Positions 19,381 to 28,702 of a stretch of 64,000 bases of DNA are shown piece by piece. Position numbers and translations under genes: made by a program. The notes beneath the pieces were generated by a model. That model was not told the DNA's origin, did not search any database, and saw only the letters and a program-made list of their open reading frames with translations. Numbering within the stretch: position 1 is the stretch's first letter; each line of letters begins with the position of its first letter. The stretch is taken from contig NZ_JACESA010000009.1 of NCBI RefSeq assembly GCF_013912065.1, positions 1-64,000 on the forward strand, read 5' to 3'. Source of the stretch: Brevundimonas sp. GTDB lineage: Bacteria; Pseudomonadota; Alphaproteobacteria; Caulobacterales; Caulobacteraceae.

Positions 19381-20503
19381 CGACAGCGTCCTGGGCGGGC
19401 CGTTCCTCCCCCTGCGGCCATTCCAGGCGGTCGCGCGGCAGGGCTTCACGGCATTCGTCGCGCATGAAGGCCATCAGTTTCTCGCGGATTTCGCAGCGCA
19501 GGTCGAAGGCGACGCCGGCGGAGCGGGCGCTGGCCAGGCAGCGGACCTGGAGCACCCGTTCAGTGATGTCCGTCACCTGCATCACCTGGACGTCGCCGTC
19601 CCAAAGCTTGGACGATTTGACGATCCCCTCGAAGGCCGTGCGCAGCCGGTCGATCGGCGCCTCGTAGTCGACGTAGAAGAAGGCCGAGCCGATCAGGCGG
19701 GCGTTCTCGCGCGTCCAGTTCTGGAAGGGGGTGGAGATGAAATAGGACAGGGGCAGGACCATCCGGCGCCAGTCCCACAGCTTGATCACCACATAGGTGG
19801 CGGTGATCTCCTCGACATTGCCCCACTCGTTCTCGACGATGACGGCGTCGTCCAGGCGGATCGGCTGGGTCAGGGCGATCTGGATGCCGGCGACCATGTT
19901 GGTTAGGATGGGCTGCAGGGCCAGACCGGCGATGATGCCGACCACCCCGGCGGAGGCCAGCAGGCTGACGCCCCACTGGCGGAAGCCGGCGATGGTCATC
20001 AGGGCCAGACCGACGGTGACGATGAACAGGATCACCTTGGCCACCCGCTGCAGGATACGGGTCTGGGTCAGGTGTTTGCGGGCCAGAAGATTGTCTTCGG
20101 CGGCGATATTGTAGCGCCGCATGTACATGACGGACCACATGTCCAGTACGCCCGAGGCCAGCCAGCCGATGGTCAGGACGAACAGGAAGCGCAGCACCTC
20201 GCGGATGTCGCCAGAGGGGGCTGGGTCCATCGGCGAGACGGTCACGCCGATGCCGATGCCGATCAGGATCATCATGACCCGCAGCTTCTTGCGCGCGCGC
20301 TCCACCACGCCGCGCCAGAAGACGTCACGCTTGCGGACCAGGCGGCGCAGGACGGCGAAGACGATCTTGTGAGCGATCCAGCCGCCGCCGACGAAGGCGG
20401 CGACCACGAGGACAATGACGGCCCACTCGGGCAGCCAGTCGAAACGACGCCACAGGTCGTGTACCTGGCGGGTCAGGGCGGAGATTTCAGGAGGCATCGT
20501 CAC
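19331..20503 (-). CDS. MscS-family mechanosensitive channel
   Basis: This 390-residue membrane protein has about four transmembrane helices (WAVIVLVVAAFVGGGWIAHKIV, VMMILIGIGIGVTV, FLFVLTIGWLASG, VILFIVTVGLALMTI). The pore helix region follows (GVSLLASAGVVGIIAGLALQPILTNMVAGIQIA), then the MscS beta domain (RLDDAVIVENEWGNVEEITATYVVIKLWD). It should open on membrane tension and release solutes in osmotic downshift. The final residues overlap the convergent hypothetical gene by 50 bp. It is separated from murG by a 105-bp gap that holds a palindromic repeat. Confidence 0.93.
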   Translation of the reverse strand: MTMPPEISALTRQVHDLWRRFDWLPEWAVIVLVVAAFVGGGWIAHKIVFAVLRRLVRKRDVFWRGVVERARKKLRVMMILIGIGIGVTVSPMDPAPSGDIREVLRFLFVLTIGWLASGVLDMWSVMYMRRYNIAAEDNLLARKHLTQTRILQRVAKVILFIVTVGLALMTIAGFRQWGVSLLASAGVVGIIAGLALQPILTNMVAGIQIALTQPIRLDDAVIVENEWGNVEEITATYVVIKLWDWRRMVLPLSYFISTPFQNWTRENARLIGSAFFYVDYEAPIDRLRTAFEGIVKSSKLWDGDVQVMQVTDITERVLQVRCLASARSAGVAFDLRCEIREKLMAFMRDECREALPRDRLEWPQGEERPAQDAVVSPPAPTAPQRSPAPD

Positions 20504-20543
20504 CTAACGCACGACAAAGATTTGGGTTGAGCGTGGGACGTCC

Positions 20544-20608
20544 AGAGCCCCTCCACCCCCGCGCAAGAGGCGCGGCGGTCCCCCTCCCCGCGAAGCGGGG
20601 AGGAGACA
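20544..20608. repeat. Palindromic repeat (family B)
   Basis: The short gap between mscS and murG holds AGAGCCCCTCCACCCCCG, a variable palindromic core (GCGC-AAGA-GGCGC), CGGCGGTCCCCCTCCCC, a loop and GGGGAGGAGACATC. Two relatives lie between the S46 peptidase genes near 50101-50270. The conserved ends with variable loops point to a dispersed REP/BIME-like element. Confidence 0.75.
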
Positions 20609-21700
20609 TCATGTTCGTCCTGCCGTCGCCTCGACCAGATCGGCCAGGCGTTCAGCGGCGTCGGGGATGGCGACGGTGCGGGCGGCGGCGGACATGGCGG
20701 TCAGTCGGGCCCGGTCGGACAGCAGGGCGTCGAGGGTCGTCGTCAGGCTCTGGACCGTCAGATCGTCCTCCAGCACCATCTCCGCCGCCCCGGCGTCGAC
20801 CAGGGCCTTGGCGTTTAGGCGCTGGTGATCGTCCATGGCGATCTTCAGCGGGATCAGCACCGACGGCAGTGCCGCGACCGCCAGTTCGGCGCAGGTCGAG
20901 GCGCCCGAGCGGCCAACGACCAGATGCGCCTTGGACAAGCGTTCGGCCATGTCGCGGAAGAAGGGGGCGACCTCGGCCTCGATCCCGGCTTCCAGATAGA
21001 TCTGGCGGGCGGCCTCCAGCGTCTCCGGCCGCGACTGCTGCTGCACCTTCAGACGACGACGCAGGGCCTCGGGCAGGGCCGCCAGGGCGCGGGGCGTGGT
21101 CTCGGACAGGATGCGGGCGCCCTGGCTGCCGCCCGTGACCAGTACATGGATCGGTCCGCCTTCGACCGGAGCGACATAGGGGCGGTCGAACAGGGCGCGT
21201 ATCTCGGCCCGCACCGGCGAGCCGACGACATGCGACCGGCCCTGGACCTTGGCCGGCGCCCGATCCAGCGTCGGGAAGGACGAGGCCACCTGGCCTACAT
21301 AGGGGGCCAGGATGCGGTTGGTGCGGCCCAGGACGGCGTTCTGTTCATGGATCACGGTCGGCCGCTGCGACGTCACCGCCGCGACCAGGGCCGGCGCCGA
21401 CGGATAGCCGCCGAAGCCGACCACGACATCGGCCCCCAGCCGGTCGAAGGCCTCGCGCGCCTGCATCACCCCCTTGAAGATCGCGACACCCGCCTTGACC
21501 AGGCCCAGCGGGCCGGAGCCGGTCGCCGCGTCCAGGGCCAGCCGTTCCTCGGCCGGGAAGGCGTGGGCGTACTGCTCGCCCCTATGGTCGGTCGCCAGCA
21601 CCACGCGCCAGCCGCGCGCGGCCAGTTCCCGCGCCAGGGCCTCGGCCGGGAACATATGGCCGCCGGTGCCGCCGGCGGCGACGACGCAGAGCTTGGACAT
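20609..21700 (-). CDS. murG: Lipid II synthase MurG
   Basis: This 363-residue GT28 enzyme adds GlcNAc from UDP-GlcNAc to lipid I at the inner membrane face, completing lipid II. The glycine-rich GGTGGH motif at 10-15, VVGFGGYPSAP, HEQNAVLGRTNRIL and the C-terminal donor motif VGRSGASTCAEL are conserved. The ATG at 21700 is chosen because residues upstream in frame are repeats (see 21722-21803). It follows ftsW in dcw order but is set apart by 415 bp, so it may have its own promoter. Confidence 0.96.
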   Translation of the reverse strand: MSKLCVVAAGGTGGHMFPAEALARELAARGWRVVLATDHRGEQYAHAFPAEERLALDAATGSGPLGLVKAGVAIFKGVMQAREAFDRLGADVVVGFGGYPSAPALVAAVTSQRPTVIHEQNAVLGRTNRILAPYVGQVASSFPTLDRAPAKVQGRSHVVGSPVRAEIRALFDRPYVAPVEGGPIHVLVTGGSQGARILSETTPRALAALPEALRRRLKVQQQSRPETLEAARQIYLEAGIEAEVAPFFRDMAERLSKAHLVVGRSGASTCAELAVAALPSVLIPLKIAMDDHQRLNAKALVDAGAAEMVLEDDLTVQSLTTTLDALLSDRARLTAMSAAARTVAIPDAAERLADLVEATAGRT

Positions 21701-21721
21701 GGATCGGTCTCCGAAAAACAC

Positions 21722-21803
21722 AGTCTGAATAGTCTGAATCGTCTGAATGTCGGACGGGCGGGGTGGGAAAAAAGACAGTCTGAATAGTCTGAATAGTCTG
21801 AAA
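21722..21803. repeat. Two clusters of three 9-bp tandem repeats
   Basis: AGTCTGAAT occurs three times head to tail at 21722-21748, then again three times at 21777-21803 (the last unit ending AAA). A 28-bp G-rich/A-run spacer separates the clusters, and the second cluster starts exactly 55 bp after the first. The block lies 22-104 bp upstream of the murG start. On the coding strand the unit is ATTCAGACT. It could be a cluster of protein-binding sites or a fast-evolving microsatellite. Confidence 0.85.
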
Positions 21804-21949
21804 TCGCGGGCCGCTCCTTCGGCCGTGGCCTTTGAGGGCGGGAGGATGGCACGGTTTTCGGGGGTGGTGGGTCGAACCGCCTCAGAATGACCCATACCTA
21901 TGAAAGGGAACGGGAATTATCCACGAAATGTGAGGGTTCATCCGATCAT

Positions 21950-22057
21950 CGTCATCCTCGCCCTTGTGGTGAGGATCCATAATCCCGGTACCGGCAGGCG
22001 GAGCGCCAAGGGTGGATGCGGAGTCTATGGATCCTAGGCACAGGGCCTAGGATGACG
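21950..22057. repeat. Palindromic repeat (family C)
   Basis: In the ftsW-murG gap, CGTCATCCT...GGATCCAT and ATGGATCCTAGG-cacagg-GCCTAGGATGACG form nested inverted repeats with outer ends CGTCATCC/GGATGACG. Dispersed elements of this look are common in intergenic DNA of Caulobacterales and related alphaproteobacteria. Apart from this and the nonamer block, the 415-bp gap shows no gene. Confidence 0.7.
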
Positions 22058-22115
22058 GGCTTTGGGAAGGCGGTTTCGCAATGGAGATCGCAGAATGGGT
22101 TGAGCGTCGCCCCGC

Positions 22116-23294
22116 TTACAGCAAGCGTCGTCCGGGCCGCGACAGGCTGGCCCCCGGTTCGTAGGCGCCGGGGCGGCGGCGGGTCAGGGCGAGAGCGAAG
22201 CCCATGGTCAGGCACATGGCCAGCATGGACGAGCCGCCGTAGCTGATGAAGGGAAGCGTCATCCCCTTGGTCGGGATCAGGTTCAGGTTCACCGCCACAT
22301 TGATGCAGGCCTGAAGCCCGATCAGCATGAACAGGCCCGCCGCCGCCGTCTGTTCGAACGGGTCGGTCAGTTTCATCGCCCGCCGCAGGCCACGCACCAC
22401 GATGAAGGCGTAGAGGCCGATCATGATCAGGCTGAGGATCAGGCCGAACTCCTCGGCGCCGACCGAATAGATGAAGTCGGTGTGCAGGTCGGGGACGCGG
22501 CGTTTCATCACCCCCTCGCCCACCCCGCGGCCCAGCAGGCCGCCGGCGCGAATGGCCTCAGCCGCGCTGTCGATCTGGTGGGTGTCGGTGGTCTCGGGCG
22601 AGAAGAAGCGGCTGAGGCGGTCACGCATGTGGCCAAAGACGAAATAGAGGGACACGAGGCCCGCCATGCCCGCGCTGGCCAGGACCGCCATCCACTTGAA
22701 CGGCACCCCGGCCATGAAGAAGACCGCCATGAAGGTGGTGGTGATCAGCAGGGTCTGGCCGATGTCGGGCTGGATCAGCAGCAGGCAGACGGTCAGGGCG
22801 TAAAACCCAAACGCGATGGTGACGCCGGGCACCCCCTGCCCCTTCTGGGCCTCGGCGAACATCCAGGCGGCGAAGACGATCAGGCCCGGCTTGGCGAACT
22901 CGGACGGTTGCAGGCTGAAGGGGCCGAAATTCACCCAGCGGGCGGCGCCCTTCACCGTATCGCCGATGAAGGGCAGGGCCATCATCACCAGTATGGCGCC
23001 GAACAGGGCCAGGACGGCGATCCGGCGGACCCCGCGAGGCGACAGCAGCGAGGTCGTCAGCATCAGGACCAGGCCGACGCCCGAAAAGACCATCATCCGC
23101 CAGGAATAGTGGAAGGGGTCGGTGATCGATTCATCGGCCAGGATGGCCGCTGGACTGGAAGCGAAACTGAGCGCCACGCCCAGCCCCATCAGGGCCAGGG
23201 CCGCGCCCAGCAGGCCGCGATCCACGGTCCAGAACCACTGGGCCACCGGGCTCTGGTCGTTGCGCGAGAAGGCGGGGGTGTAGGAGGCGCTCAT
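22116..23294 (-). CDS. ftsW: Septal peptidoglycan glycosyltransferase FtsW
   Basis: This 392-residue SEDS-family integral membrane protein has about ten helices and polymerises lipid II at the septum together with FtsI. Conserved SEDS features include AARWVNFGPFSLQPSEFAK and the C-terminal NLIPTKGMTLPFISYGGSS. The start overlaps murD by four bases (ATGA at 23291). A short basic cytoplasmic tail follows the last helix. Confidence 0.95.
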   Translation of the reverse strand: MSASYTPAFSRNDQSPVAQWFWTVDRGLLGAALALMGLGVALSFASSPAAILADESITDPFHYSWRMMVFSGVGLVLMLTTSLLSPRGVRRIAVLALFGAILVMMALPFIGDTVKGAARWVNFGPFSLQPSEFAKPGLIVFAAWMFAEAQKGQGVPGVTIAFGFYALTVCLLLIQPDIGQTLLITTTFMAVFFMAGVPFKWMAVLASAGMAGLVSLYFVFGHMRDRLSRFFSPETTDTHQIDSAAEAIRAGGLLGRGVGEGVMKRRVPDLHTDFIYSVGAEEFGLILSLIMIGLYAFIVVRGLRRAMKLTDPFEQTAAAGLFMLIGLQACINVAVNLNLIPTKGMTLPFISYGGSSMLAMCLTMGFALALTRRRPGAYEPGASLSRPGRRLL

Positions 23295-24685
23295 CGGGCT
23301 GTCTCCGGGGTTGCGCCGAGGTTCAGCACGGCGGCGCGGAACGCCTCGCCGCGCACCTCGAAGTCGGGATACTGGTCGAAACTGGCGCAGGCGGGCGAGA
23401 GAAGGACGATCTGCTCGCCGCCTGCGGATGCGGCGTCGGCGGCGGCGGCGGCGACGGCGGCGTCCATGGTCTTGGCGATGAGGTGGGGCGTGTCGCCCAA
23501 GGTCGGCGTCGCGGCGAAGGCTTCGGCCGCCTCCCCGATCAGATAGGCCTTGGCGATGCGGGGGAAGAGGTCGGCTAGATCGTCGATGCCGCCGTCCTTG
23601 GGCTTGCCGCCGGCGATCCAGAAGACGCGGGGATAGCTGGACAGGGCCTGACGGGCCGCGTCGGCGTTGGTGGCCTTGGAATCGTTGATGAAACGGACCG
23701 GGCCGATGTGGCCGACGGTCTCCATGCGGTGGGCCAGGCCGGGGAAGGACAGAAGGCCTTCGACGGCGGCCTCGTGCGACACGCCCAGGGCGCGGGCGGC
23801 GGCGTAGGCGAAGGCGGCGTTCTGGGCGTTGTGGCGGCCGGGGAGCGAACGGGCGGCGGAGAGGTCGGCGATCAGATTACCGTCGCTGAACAGGACCCCG
23901 GCTTGCGCCACATAGCCTTTTCCCCTTGCGGGAGAAGGAAGGGTGGACACGCTGACGACCCGGTCTGAGAAGGCGCGCGCGATCCCCTTGCCCCAATCCT
24001 CGTCCACGCCCACCAGGGCCACCGCGTCCGGTCCCTGCGCCTGGAATATCCGCTGCTTGGCCGCGACATAGCCCTCCATCCCGCCATGCCGGTCCAGGTG
24101 GTCGGGGCTGATGTTGGTCAGGATCGCCACGTCCGGGGCGAAACCGGTGGTCAGGTCCAGCTGATAGCTGGACACCTCGATCACATACACCGCGTCCGGC
24201 GTCGGTTCCGGCAGGGCCAGGACGCCGATGCCGATATTGCCGCCGACATGGACCGTCTGGCCCGCCTGTTGCAGCACCCAGCCGATTAGGGCTGTGGTGG
24301 TCGACTTGCCGTTGGTGCCGGTGATGGCGACCACCTTGGGCCGTCGATCCTGCGGCAGGGCGGCGATGGCGCGGGCGAACAGTTCGATGTCGCCGATGAC
24401 GGGCACGGCGGCGGCCCTGGCCTTGTCCACGGTCCAGTGGGGTTTCGGATGGGTCAGGGGGGCGCCGGGCGACAGGACCAGGGCAGCGAAGCCCGACCAG
24501 TCGGCCAGGGCCAGATCCTCGACCACGAAGCCCTCGGCCTGGGCCTGGAGCCGGCCCGAGACGCCGTCGTCCCACAGGATGGGCGTCGCACCCCCGGCCT
24601 TGAGCGCGCGCGCCGCCGTGATCCCCGACCGTCCCAGGCCGAAGACCGCGACCCGCCTGCCCTCATAGCCGGGAACGGGGATCAT
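23291..24685 (-). CDS. murD: UDP-N-acetylmuramoylalanine-D-glutamate ligase
   Basis: This 464-residue Mur ligase adds D-Glu to UDP-MurNAc-L-Ala. The N-terminal domain VAVFGLGRSGITAARAL, the P-loop ITGTNGKSTTTALIGW and the Mur motif SPDHLDRHGGMEGY are intact, and the C-terminal domain shows FINDSKATNADAARQAL. Around residues 249-258 the sequence STLPSPARGKGY is encoded by a short palindrome (23914-23941) like intergenic family A, in a surface-loop position after the central strand region. It is coupled to ftsW; mraY ends 4 bp upstream. Confidence 0.96.
   Translation of the reverse strand: MIPVPGYEGRRVAVFGLGRSGITAARALKAGGATPILWDDGVSGRLQAQAEGFVVEDLALADWSGFAALVLSPGAPLTHPKPHWTVDKARAAAVPVIGDIELFARAIAALPQDRRPKVVAITGTNGKSTTTALIGWVLQQAGQTVHVGGNIGIGVLALPEPTPDAVYVIEVSSYQLDLTTGFAPDVAILTNISPDHLDRHGGMEGYVAAKQRIFQAQGPDAVALVGVDEDWGKGIARAFSDRVVSVSTLPSPARGKGYVAQAGVLFSDGNLIADLSAARSLPGRHNAQNAAFAYAAARALGVSHEAAVEGLLSFPGLAHRMETVGHIGPVRFINDSKATNADAARQALSSYPRVFWIAGGKPKDGGIDDLADLFPRIAKAYLIGEAAEAFAATPTLGDTPHLIAKTMDAAVAAAAADAASAGGEQIVLLSPACASFDQYPDFEVRGEAFRAAVLNLGATPETAR
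23914..23941. repeat. Family A palindrome inside murD
   Basis: AGCCTTTTCCCCTTGCGGGAGAAGGAAG contains CCTTTTCCCC and GGGAGAAGG around TTGC. It is nearly the reverse complement of the intergenic element at 9262-9286. It is in frame and encodes part of a MurD loop, so it looks like a REP-like element that entered a coding gene without breaking it. Confidence 0.6.
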
Positions 24686-24689
24686 GGCG

Positions 24690-25799
24690 TCAACGCAGCT
24701 TCAGCGTGGACAGACCCAGCAGGGCCAGGGCGCCGGCGATGATCCAGAACCGGATGACGACGGTGGATTCCGGCCAGCCCATCTTCTCGAAATGGTGGTG
24801 GATCGGCGCCATCAGGAAGATGCGTTTCTTGGTCATCTTGAAATAGCCGACCTGGATCATGACCGAGGCGGCCTCCATCACGAACAGGCCGCCGACGATG
24901 CCCAGGACCAGTTCGTGCTTGGTCGTCACCGCGATGGCGCCCAGGGCGCCGCCCAGGGCCAGGGAGCCGGTGTCGCCCATGAAGATCTTGGCCGGGGGGG
25001 CGTTGTACCAGAGGAAGCCCGCGCCCCCGCCGATCATGGCCGCGCAGAAGATGGCCAGTTCGCCCGAGCCGGGGACGTGGTGGATCTGCAGATATTGGGA
25101 AAAGACGAAGTTGCCGGCGAGGTAGGAAATGACCCCGAAGGCGCCCGCCGCCATCATCACCGGCACCGTCGCCAGCCCGTCCAGGCCGTCCGTCAGGTTC
25201 ACGGCGTTGGAGAAGCCGACGATGGTGAAGGCGGCGAAGGCCACATAGAACCAGCCGACGTTCAGCAGCACCGCCTTGAAGAAGGGGAAGGCGATCGAGG
25301 TCTCGAGCCCCGGCGAGGTCGGAGAACGGGTCATCCACAGCACGGTCAGCACCCCGGCGACCACGGCCACCACAGTCTGGGCCAACAGCTTCTGTTTCGA
25401 GGTCAGGCCGGCCGAGGTCTGTTTCGTGACCTTGGCGTAGTCGTCGATGAAGCCCAGCACCCCGAAGGCCGCCGTCACGCCCGAGACGATCCAGATATAG
25501 GGATTGGTCAGGTCGCCCCACAGGAAGACCGCCACCCCGATGCCGGCCAGGATCATCAGACCGCCCATGGTGGGGGTGCCGACCTTGGACAGGTGGGACA
25601 CCGGGCCGTCCTCGCGGATCGGCTGGCCCTTGCCCTGTTTGGCGCGGATCCAGTTGATGAAGCGGCTGCCCATGGCCGCCGCCACGATGGCCGCCGTCGC
25701 CAGGGCCAGGGCCGTGCGGACGGTCTGATACTGGATCAGGTTCAGCAGCGGATACTGGTGCGCGATGTCGGCGTAGTAGAGATACAGAAGATAGAACAT
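24690..25799 (-). CDS. mraY: Phospho-MurNAc-pentapeptide translocase MraY
   Basis: This 369-residue polytopic enzyme moves phospho-MurNAc-pentapeptide onto undecaprenyl phosphate to form lipid I. The conserved motifs are [10 protein letters not shown], the aspartate cluster in [31 protein letters not shown] and the histidine-rich loop [15 protein letters not shown]. The start at ATG 25799 gives the normal length. It lies 10 bp after murF and 4 bp before murD. Confidence 0.97.
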   Translation of the reverse strand: MFYLLYLYYADIAHQYPLLNLIQYQTVRTALALATAAIVAAAMGSRFINWIRAKQGKGQPIREDGPVSHLSKVGTPTMGGLMILAGIGVAVFLWGDLTNPYIWIVSGVTAAFGVLGFIDDYAKVTKQTSAGLTSKQKLLAQTVVAVVAGVLTVLWMTRSPTSPGLETSIAFPFFKAVLLNVGWFYVAFAAFTIVGFSNAVNLTDGLDGLATVPVMMAAGAFGVISYLAGNFVFSQYLQIHHVPGSGELAIFCAAMIGGGAGFLWYNAPPAKIFMGDTGSLALGGALGAIAVTTKHELVLGIVGGLFVMEAASVMIQVGYFKMTKKRIFLMAPIHHHFEKMGWPESTVVIRFWIIAGALALLGLSTLKLR

Positions 25800-25809
25800 G
25801 CGGGGGTCT

Positions 25810-27252
25810 CTATCGGGTCGCGCGCGGGGCGTCTTGGCTTGAAGGGGCGTCGGAGGCGGTCGTTTGCAGATCGGCCAGGGCCTTGGCGACCAGCGATGCC
25901 TTGGACCCGTTCGAGCCCTTGACCATGACGATGTCGCCGGCCGACGCCAGCATGGACGCCTCGGCGGCGAGTTCGGCCGCCGTTTCGCGCCACAGGCCGC
26001 GCCGCGAGACCGGAAGGGCCTCGTACAGGCGCAGCATCTCCGGCCCCGCCGCATGGACCAGGTCCAGGCCCGCGACCTCGATCGGTTCGGCCAGGCCCTC
26101 GTGCAGGGCCGCGCTCTGGTCGCCCAGCTCCAGCATGTCGGTCAGGACCACGATCCGGCGGCCGGTGGTCGGGCGGGCGCCCAGGCTCTTGAAACCCGCC
26201 GTCATCGACAGGGGATTGGCGTTGTAGCTCTCGTCGATCAGGGTGAAGGCGCCGCCCGGAACGGCGACGGCGCGCGTCTGGCCCCGGCCCGCCAGGGGCT
26301 GGAAGCCGGCCAGGGCCTGAAGCCCGGTGTCGAGTTCGACGTCGAGGGCGTCGAGCATCAAGAGGACGCACAGGCTGTTCAGGCTCCAGTGGGCGCCGGA
26401 CTGGGCCAGGCGGTATTCCAGCGGCTTGCCGAACAGTTCGGCGCGGACCGTCGCGCCTTCGTCGTCGGGGCGAAAGTCCAGCAGCCGGGCGTCGTGGCCG
26501 GGATCGGCGCCGAAGGTGACCAGCCGCGCCCCGACCGCCTTGGCCGCGTCACACAGCAGGCCCGAGAAGGCGACGTCGCCGTTGGCCACCGCCGTCCCGC
26601 CGGGGACCAGGCCCTGGAAGATCGACGCCTTTTCGCGCGCCACGCCCGCCTCGCCGTCGGCGAAGGCCTCGATATGGACCGGGCCGACCGTGGTGACGCA
26701 GGCGGCGTGGGGGGCCACGAAGCGCGACAGGGGCGCGATCTCGCCGGGGGCGTTCATGCCGATCTCGAACACGGCGCGTTCGGTCTCGACCGGCATCCGG
26801 GCCAGGGTCAGGGGCACGCCGATATGGTTGTTGTAACTCTTGATCGAGGCGTGGGCGGCGCCGGCGAGATCGAGACCGGCCTTGATGGCCTGGGTCACGC
26901 TGGTCTTGCCGACGCTGCCGGTGACGGCGCCGCGCTTCACATGAGGCGCGCGGTCGCGGGCGGCGACGCCCAGGGCTTCCAGCCCGTGCAGGGTGTCGGG
27001 AACCACGACATAGGCGCCGCCCTCGACGGCCTGTTCGACCAGGGCCGCAGCCGCGCCGGCGGCGAAGGCGGAGGCGGCGAACTCATGCCCGTCGCGCGCG
27101 CCCTTCAGCGCCAGGAACAGGTCGCCGGCGACGATCTCGCGGCTGTTATAGGTCAGGCCCGTGATCGGATGGTCGTCGCCGTGCAGCACGCCGCCCGTGG
27201 CGGCGGCGACTTCGGCGGCCGTCCAGAGGGGGCGGGCGGATTTCTCAGGCAT
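25810..27252 (-). CDS. murF: UDP-MurNAc-tripeptide D-alanyl-D-alanine ligase
   Basis: This 480-residue Mur ligase attaches D-Ala-D-Ala to the UDP-MurNAc tripeptide. The P-loop is [12 protein letters not shown], with the Mur motifs [29 protein letters not shown] and [15 protein letters not shown] following. The last 30 or so residues after [15 protein letters not shown] are variable. It overlaps the end of murE by 8 bp. Confidence 0.96.
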   Translation of the reverse strand: MPEKSARPLWTAAEVAAATGGVLHGDDHPITGLTYNSREIVAGDLFLALKGARDGHEFAASAFAAGAAAALVEQAVEGGAYVVVPDTLHGLEALGVAARDRAPHVKRGAVTGSVGKTSVTQAIKAGLDLAGAAHASIKSYNNHIGVPLTLARMPVETERAVFEIGMNAPGEIAPLSRFVAPHAACVTTVGPVHIEAFADGEAGVAREKASIFQGLVPGGTAVANGDVAFSGLLCDAAKAVGARLVTFGADPGHDARLLDFRPDDEGATVRAELFGKPLEYRLAQSGAHWSLNSLCVLLMLDALDVELDTGLQALAGFQPLAGRGQTRAVAVPGGAFTLIDESYNANPLSMTAGFKSLGARPTTGRRIVVLTDMLELGDQSAALHEGLAEPIEVAGLDLVHAAGPEMLRLYEALPVSRRGLWRETAAELAAEASMLASAGDIVMVKGSNGSKASLVAKALADLQTTASDAPSSQDAPRATR

Positions 27253-28702
27253 TCAGCGACAGGGCCTCGGACGCGACGGTGGCGTCGTCGAACGGATGAG
27301 TCACCCCGCCGACGATCTGGCCCTGTTCATGCCCTTTTCCGGCGATGACCACCACATCCCCTTCGCGCATCATTTCGATGGCCGCCTCGATGGCCGCGCG
27401 GCGGTCGCCGATCTCCAGGGCGTCGGAGCAGCCGGCGCGAACCTGGGCGCGGATCGCGGCCGGATCCTCGCTGCGGGGATTGTCGTCGGTGACGATGGCG
27501 ACGTCGGCCAGACGCCCCGCGATCTCGCCCATCAGGGGCCGTTTGCCGCGATCCCTGTCGCCGCCGGCGCCGAAGACCACGATCAGCCGGCCGGTCGCGT
27601 GGGGCCGCAGGGCGGTCAGCACCGTCTCCAGCCCGTCCGGCGTATGGGCGTAGTCGACATAGACCTCGCCGCGTCCCGTCTCGGCGCCGATGCGTTGCAG
27701 GCGACCTTGGGCGCCGGTCAGACCTTCCAAAGCGCCGATCACGGCGTCGGGCTGGTCGCCCGCCGCGATACACAGGCCCGCCGCCACCAGGACGTTCGAG
27801 GCCTGGAAGGCGCCGGCCAGAGGCAGCAGGATGTCGCGAACCTCGCCCCGCACGTCCAGGGTCAGGCGCTGGCCCTCCGGCGTGGCCTGGCGGCCGATCA
27901 GGGTCAGGTCGCGCCCGCGCTCGCCCACGGCCATCACCCCCAGCCCGGCCATGATCGAGGCGGCGGCGAAGGCGGAATAGGCGTCGGAATCGGCATTCAG
28001 CACCGCTGTGCGCCCGCGCGGCAGCAGGGCCTCGAACAGGCGCAGCTTGGCGGCGCGATAGTCCTCCATCGTGCCGTGATAGTCGAGATGGTCCTGGGTC
28101 AGGTTGGTGAAGGCCGCCGCCTTCAGCGCCACCCCGTCCAGCCGCCGCTGGTCGATGCCGTGGGACGAGGCCTCCAGGGCGACGTGGGTCACTTCCTTCT
28201 GGGCCAGTTCGGCCATCAGGCGGGCGGCCTCGGCGGCGTCGGGACTGGTCAGGCCGGGGCCGGTCAGGGCGTAGGTACGGTCGCCCTTCTGGCCGACGAC
28301 GCCCAGGGTGCCCATGCTGGCCGACTTGTGGCCCAGGCCGGCCCAGATCTGGCGGCAGAAGGTCGCGACCGAGGTCTTGCCATTGGTGCCCGTCACCGCG
28401 ACGCAGGTCCTGGGCTGGGCGCCGTAGAAGCCGCGCGCCGCGATGGCGTAGGTTCGCCGCACGTCGCCCGAGGTCACCAGCACCGGCGCCGCGCCGTCCG
28501 GCGTGTCCGTCGGCGCCAGGACCGCCGCCGCGCCCTGGGCCAGGGCCTGGGGAATATAGGCGCGGCCGTCGGCGGTCGTGCCCGGCAGGGCGACGAACAG
28601 GGCGCCCGGCGCGACCTTGCGGCTGTCGGCGGTCACACCGGTGATGATCGGGTCGGACGTCAGGTCGCGACGCAACAGATCGGACAGGTGAAGCGTGCTC
28701 AC
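27245..28702 (-). CDS. murE: UDP-MurNAc-L-Ala-D-Glu:meso-DAP ligase
   Basis: This 485-residue Mur ligase adds the third stem-peptide residue. The P-loop is VTGTNGKTSVATF and the Mur motif is LTQDHLDYHGTMEDY. The substrate motif DNPR (in VTDDNPRSEDP) marks meso-diaminopimelate specificity rather than lysine, as expected for a Gram-negative. The start codon overlaps the ftsI stop (ATGA at 28699-28702). Confidence 0.96.
   Translation of the reverse strand: MSTLHLSDLLRRDLTSDPIITGVTADSRKVAPGALFVALPGTTADGRAYIPQALAQGAAAVLAPTDTPDGAAPVLVTSGDVRRTYAIAARGFYGAQPRTCVAVTGTNGKTSVATFCRQIWAGLGHKSASMGTLGVVGQKGDRTYALTGPGLTSPDAAEAARLMAELAQKEVTHVALEASSHGIDQRRLDGVALKAAAFTNLTQDHLDYHGTMEDYRAAKLRLFEALLPRGRTAVLNADSDAYSAFAAASIMAGLGVMAVGERGRDLTLIGRQATPEGQRLTLDVRGEVRDILLPLAGAFQASNVLVAAGLCIAAGDQPDAVIGALEGLTGAQGRLQRIGAETGRGEVYVDYAHTPDGLETVLTALRPHATGRLIVVFGAGGDRDRGKRPLMGEIAGRLADVAIVTDDNPRSEDPAAIRAQVRAGCSDALEIGDRRAAIEAAIEMMREGDVVVIAGKGHEQGQIVGGVTHPFDDATVASEALSLNA

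Noticed and set aside
21466-22215. Short open frames in the ftsW-murG gap
   Set aside because: They translate the nonamer repeats and the family C palindrome and have no independent support.
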